Assembly: GCA_017538685.1 (NCBI GenBank)
Contig: JAFYIK010000106.1
Coordinates: forward strand, 1-7,866
Source of the DNA: Bacteroidales bacterium
GTDB lineage: Bacteria; Bacteroidota; Bacteroidia; Bacteroidales; UBA932
Direction: 5' to 3'
Length of the DNA: 7,866 nt
In this document: positions 4,718-7,866 of the stretch, piece by piece
Layout: every line of letters starts with the position of its first letter
Position numbering within the stretch: position 1 is the stretch's first letter
Made by a program: the position numbers and the translations under genes
The notes under the pieces: model-generated
The model's database searches: none
What the model was told of the DNA's origin: nothing
Seen by the model: the letters and a program-made list of their open reading frames with translations, nothing else

Positions 4718-5887
4718 ATGGCTATAGATAATCTGAATATTGGTCTCTGCTGCGACGCATTCCCGCCCATTATGGACGGTGTGTCGGTCTGTGTGGAGAA
4801 TTACGCATACTGGCTCCAGAAGAAGGTCGGAGGCGTGGGAGTCATCACCCCCAACGTGCCCTCCGCGGACTATAGTCAGCACGACTACGAAGTTCTGGGC
4901 TATCCCTCCATCCCCGTTCCGTTCCGCCACCCTTATGTGACCGGAATGGCCGAAATGGACCCTATCTACCTCACCCGCCTGCTTCAGCGGCAGTTCAAAA
5001 TTGTCCACGCCCACTGCCCGTTCAGTTCCGGCAAAGCTGCCCTAAGGATAGCGAAGGTGCAGAACATCCCTATGGTCGCCACCTTCCACTCCAAATACCG
5101 CGACGACTTCAAGCGCGTGCTTAAGAGCGGACTCGTGGTGGACGAGGTGATCAAGACCATCATCGCTTTCTATCAGCAGGCAGACGAAGTGTGGGTGCCG
5201 CAGGAGTCCGTGAAGGACGTCATCTACGATTACGGCTTCAAAGGCGATGTCCAGGTGGTGGACAACGGAAGCGACCTGGTCGCCGACTATTCCGACGAGT
5301 ATTTCGCCGATGTGCGCCGTGAACTCGGCGTCGGACAGGACGAGTTCGTGCTCCTGTTCGTGGGCCAGCACATCTGGGAGAAGGGAACCCGCTTCATAAT
5401 CGAGACCCTCGAACAAATCAAGGACCTCCCGTTCCGTATGTTCTTCGTAGGAACCGGCTATGCCGCCGAAGATATGAAGAGGATGGTGCGCGAGAAGGGC
5501 CTGGACGATAAAACCACGTTCGTGGGCGTGCTTACCGACCGCGCGCAGATAAAGAAGTACTACGCAGTGGCTGACCTCTTCCTGTTCCCGTCGCTCTACG
5601 ACAACGCCCCGCTGGTGGTCCGCGAAGCCGCGGCGCTTCACACTCCGGCCGTTATGGTCAAGGACAGCACCGCCTCGACCATCCTCCGCGACGACTACAA
5701 CGGTTTCCTTATCGAAAACAGTATCGAATCCTTCGAGAACAAACTGAGAGGCCTCGCCGCCAACCGCGACCTTGTGCGCCGCGCCGGCATCGAAGCCTCA
5801 CACACCATCGTCCGCAGTTGGGAAAACGTCGTGGACGAAGTCCTCGCGCGTTACCGCGCCCTGATTGAGAGGAAAAAGATGTTCTAA
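4718..5887 (+). CDS. Glycosyltransferase family 4 (GT-B fold)
   Basis: A 389-residue GT-B enzyme with no signal peptide, expected in the cytoplasm or peripheral on the inner membrane. The N-terminal acceptor domain starts with DAFPPIMDGVSVCVENYA (13-30), carries HAHCPFSSGKAAL (97-109), and then TFHSKYRDDFKR (122-133), which resembles lipid-acceptor GT4 enzymes such as diacylglycerol glucosyltransferases. The C-terminal donor domain (about 205-375) has VGQHIWEKG (215-223), then FVGTG (243-247), then FPSLYDNAPLVVREAAALHT (290-309). Two usual donor-site residues differ. The GR before the Lys is GQ, and the first acid of the E-x7-E motif is Asp295, with Glu303 kept. Family assignment is firm; donor and acceptor are unknown. 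A glycolipid or surface glycan product is an inference from fold and the nearby flippase. It converges on the cyclophilin gene with a 4-bp gap. Confidence 0.9.
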   Translation: MAIDNLNIGLCCDAFPPIMDGVSVCVENYAYWLQKKVGGVGVITPNVPSADYSQHDYEVLGYPSIPVPFRHPYVTGMAEMDPIYLTRLLQRQFKIVHAHCPFSSGKAALRIAKVQNIPMVATFHSKYRDDFKRVLKSGLVVDEVIKTIIAFYQQADEVWVPQESVKDVIYDYGFKGDVQVVDNGSDLVADYSDEYFADVRRELGVGQDEFVLLFVGQHIWEKGTRFIIETLEQIKDLPFRMFFVGTGYAAEDMKRMVREKGLDDKTTFVGVLTDRAQIKKYYAVADLFLFPSLYDNAPLVVREAAALHTPAVMVKDSTASTILRDDYNGFLIENSIESFENKLRGLAANRDLVRRAGIEASHTIVRSWENVVDEVLARYRALIERKKMF

Positions 5888-5891
5888 TCCC

Positions 5892-6590
5892 TTACTTCAC
5901 CAACTCCACCTTGACGATTTTGATGGGGTTGATGGGGCAGTCGCGGGCGTCGGTCTCGACACCTGCGATTTTGTCGATCACTTCGAAGCCTTCGATGGTC
6001 TCGCCGAAGACGGTGTACTGTCCGTCGAGTTGGGCGCAGGTGCGGGGATCGTGGACGATGTAGAACTGCGAACCGCTGGACTCACGGAGAGGGTTGGCGG
6101 CATCACCGCGGCGGGCGGCAGCGAGCGCGCCCTTGATGTGACGGTGCTCAGGCACGAACTCGGCGGGCACGTTGTAGCCGGGACCGCCGGTGCCGAACAT
6201 AGACTTGTTGGCCATATCCTTGGTGAGCGGATCACCGGTCTGGATCATAAATCCGTAAATCACGCGGTGGAAGAGAATGCCGTCGTAGAAGCCCTCGAGG
6301 GCGAGCTTGGCGAAGTTGGCCTTGTGCTTGGGGGTGTCCGCATAAAGCTTAACCCTGATCACGCCCACGGTGGTGATGATGTCGAAGACGGGCTCATCCG
6401 CCAGATTTGCCAGCCTCTCGCTGACCTTCAATGCTTTTTCTGCCTGTGCCATAGAATCCAATTGTGCTTGTTCGCTTGCTTCGGCTGCCGCATTTTTCCT
6501 GACTGAAGCGCGTCTGGCGGCGACAATGCCGCAGACAATCAGCAGGATAACCGCTACCGCAATAATTACTAAATAGACTATTTTTTTCAT
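5892..6590 (-). CDS. Membrane-anchored cyclophilin-type peptidyl-prolyl isomerase
   Basis: A 232-residue protein with an N-terminal hydrophobic segment (4-24) after MKK and followed by RR, best read as an uncleaved signal anchor that puts the enzyme in the periplasm. LIVC at 17-20 is a poor lipobox because Val precedes the Cys. Residues 30-62 are Ala/Glu/Lys-rich and probably a helical linker. The cyclophilin domain (about 67-232) keeps FHRVIYGFMIQTGD with Arg109, Phe114, Met115 and Gln117, and GSQFYIVH with Gln175 and Phe176, so it should be catalytically active on Xaa-Pro bonds. The residue equivalent to human CypA Trp121 is Gln187 (AQLDGQYTVFG), which predicts weak cyclosporin binding. The ATG overlaps the stop of the upstream flippase as ATGA, indicating co-transcription and translational coupling. 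It may help fold envelope proteins, but a specific client is not evident. Confidence 0.93.
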   Translation of the reverse strand: MKKIVYLVIIAVAVILLIVCGIVAARRASVRKNAAAEASEQAQLDSMAQAEKALKVSERLANLADEPVFDIITTVGVIRVKLYADTPKHKANFAKLALEGFYDGILFHRVIYGFMIQTGDPLTKDMANKSMFGTGGPGYNVPAEFVPEHRHIKGALAAARRGDAANPLRESSGSQFYIVHDPRTCAQLDGQYTVFGETIEGFEVIDKIAGVETDARDCPINPIKIVKVELVK

Positions 6591-7866
6591 TTTGTTGAGA
6601 TTTTTCGCTTTCTAAGATCGAGGGCTATCTGCGCGCTATATCCAGCCAGCAGGATTGTGCCCGCAATTAACTTCAGCCATAGTTTGTCCGGCACTGCCAG
6701 ATAAACGACATAATACAAAGCCGCGGCCAGCGTGAACACCAGGATTGAGCGGAGATCATACTTCACCGGGTAGTACTTGCGTCCGATGAAGAAGCTCATC
6801 AGCATCGCCACCGCATAACCGGCGAAACCTCCCCAGGCGCAGGCCATATAGCCTATGCGCGGCACTAAAACCACGTTCACCGCTATCATCACCGCCGCTC
6901 CTACCGCGCTCATTATCGCACCCCACCAGGTCTTGTCGCTGAGCTTGTACCAGAACGAAAGGTTGAAGTACACGCCCATAAATATCTCCGCCATCATCAC
7001 GATAGGAATCACGCGAAGGCCCTCCCAATACGAAGGATGGATAAAGTACCTGATGACAGGCATATAGAACATCACCGCCAGCCACGCCAGAAGAGTGAAC
7101 AAAATAAAATACTTCGTTCCTTCCGACAGCACGTCCGGGTTGTTCTTGTCCTTTCCGCCGAACACTATCGGCTCGTAGGCATAGCGGAAAGCCTGCGTGA
7201 TGAGGGTCATAATCATCGCCACCTTCACGCACGCACCGTAGATTCCCAGCTGCACCTGGCCTTCCTGACCGGGCATCAGATAGGGGAACAGTATCTTGTC
7301 CGCCACCTGATTCAGGATGCCCACCAGGCTCAGAAGCAGCAGCGGCCAGGAATAGGCGAGCATCTCGCGGCAGAGCTTACGGTCGAAGCCGTAGAATATG
7401 CCCTTGATTTCCGGGATAAAGCCGAAGGTCACGAGCGCCGTACACGCGAGGTTGGCAAAAAATATCAACCCCACCCCGCCGTTGAACTTATCAAACACGC
7501 CAGCAAGCGCGGGCACCTTCGGCATCACGAGGAAGATGAACAGGTTCAGCGCTATGTTCACGAAGATGAAGCTCATCTTCAGCGCCATAAACTTGATCGG
7601 GCGATGCTGCTGCCTGAGGCGGCCGAACATAATCGCCTGGAAAGCGTCCAGGCCGGCGATGAGCGCGAAGCAGCCGACGTATTCCGGATGCGCGGCATAG
7701 CCCATCGCGCCCGAGATCGGGCGGAGAAACACGAACACCAGCGCCACGAACACCAGCGCGACCAGGCCGACCATACGGAGGGCGTTGCTATATACCATCC
7801 GCTCGTCGCGGTCGTCCCTGCCGGCGAAACGGAAGAAGGTGGTCTCCATCCCGAAGGTCAGCAGCG
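6587..7866 (-). CDS. Polysaccharide/oligosaccharide flippase (MOP superfamily), 5' end outside window
   Basis: The minus-strand frame is open to the right edge, so the gene is partial. It enters the window with LLTFGMETTFFRFAGR, and the Met at 7849 is the internal Met of that conserved segment, not the start. In Bacteroidetes homologues, as remembered, this segment follows the first transmembrane helices, so about 50-70 residues are probably missing. The visible 425 residues contain around 12 hydrophobic segments separated by short basic loops, for example around GLVALVFVALVFVFL, LAYSWPLLLLSLVGILNQVA and AWGGFAGYAVAMLMSFFIG. The C-terminus ends KRKISTK. This is the Wzx/MATE-like architecture of lipid-linked glycan exporters (polysaccharide biosynthesis protein with a polysaccharide-synthesis C-terminal domain). 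It would move undecaprenyl-linked sugars across the inner membrane; the substrate is unknown. Its TGA overlaps the ATG of the cyclophilin gene. Confidence 0.88.
   Translation of the reverse strand, partial: LLTFGMETTFFRFAGRDDRDERMVYSNALRMVGLVALVFVALVFVFLRPISGAMGYAAHPEYVGCFALIAGLDAFQAIMFGRLRQQHRPIKFMALKMSFIFVNIALNLFIFLVMPKVPALAGVFDKFNGGVGLIFFANLACTALVTFGFIPEIKGIFYGFDRKLCREMLAYSWPLLLLSLVGILNQVADKILFPYLMPGQEGQVQLGIYGACVKVAMIMTLITQAFRYAYEPIVFGGKDKNNPDVLSEGTKYFILFTLLAWLAVMFYMPVIRYFIHPSYWEGLRVIPIVMMAEIFMGVYFNLSFWYKLSDKTWWGAIMSAVGAAVMIAVNVVLVPRIGYMACAWGGFAGYAVAMLMSFFIGRKYYPVKYDLRSILVFTLAAALYYVVYLAVPDKLWLKLIAGTILLAGYSAQIALDLRKRKISTK

Noticed and set aside
5042..5641. 199-codon minus-strand frame opposite the glycosyltransferase
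   Set aside because: Its His/Val/Glu-rich translation is typical of the antisense strand of GC-rich coding DNA, and it lies wholly within a well-supported gene.
5865..6506. 213-codon plus-strand open frame opposite the cyclophilin gene
   Set aside because: It is the antisense shadow of a clearly conserved cyclophilin, and its Gly/Val/Asp-rich translation shows no domain.
7847..7849. Met at 7849 as the flippase start
   Set aside because: The frame continues open to the window edge and the upstream residues LLTFG belong to the conserved LLTFGMET segment, so the gene starts outside.

Overview
The window looks like chromosomal DNA from a member of the Bacteroidetes, most likely Bacteroidales. 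Four perfect matches to the Bacteroidetes -7 promoter element TAnnTTTG lie directly upstream of genes. Most starts lack a Shine-Dalgarno sequence and have A-rich leaders, there is a Bacteroidetes-type lipoprotein, and the base composition is moderately GC-rich. The genus cannot be set from the sequence alone. The gene set is mostly housekeeping, densely packed, with no insertion sequence, CRISPR array, tRNA or rRNA visible.

Left part (1-2159): the 5' end of a HicA-type toxin gene runs off the left edge on the minus strand. It has its own promoter in the 32 bp after the stop of comM/yifB, a Mg-chelatase-like AAA+ ATPase. Divergent from comM is tsaE, the ATPase of tRNA t6A synthesis. Only 46 bp separate the two starts, and they carry the tsaE -7 element and the comM ribosome binding site side by side.

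Middle (2162-4685): a minus-strand gene encodes an unrecognised 398-residue lipoprotein with an approximately 40-residue repeat that suggests a beta-propeller. It converges on tsaE with a 2-bp gap. Divergent from it is a two-gene queuosine salvage operon, a YhhQ-family precursor transporter followed by QueF (preQ0 to preQ1 reductase). The short leader of this operon can fold into an H-type pseudoknot with the layout of a preQ1-I riboswitch, whose last strand lies next to the yhhQ start codon. This gives a coherent circuit: import preQ0, reduce it to preQ1, and let preQ1 shut down translation of the importer (and perhaps of the coupled queF).

Right part (4690-7866): a GT-B fold family 4 glycosyltransferase has its own promoter inside the 3' end of queF. 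It converges, with a 4-bp gap, on a minus-strand pair: a MOP-superfamily polysaccharide/oligosaccharide flippase (5' end beyond the right edge) and a membrane-anchored cyclophilin joined to it by an ATGA overlap. Glycosyltransferase, flippase and lipoprotein are envelope-related, but the sequence does not tie them to one pathway.

No wholly new system is evident. The best leads are the riboswitch-controlled queuosine salvage operon with a possible competing stem, the toxin promoter that abuts its start codon, and the uncharacterised repeat lipoprotein.
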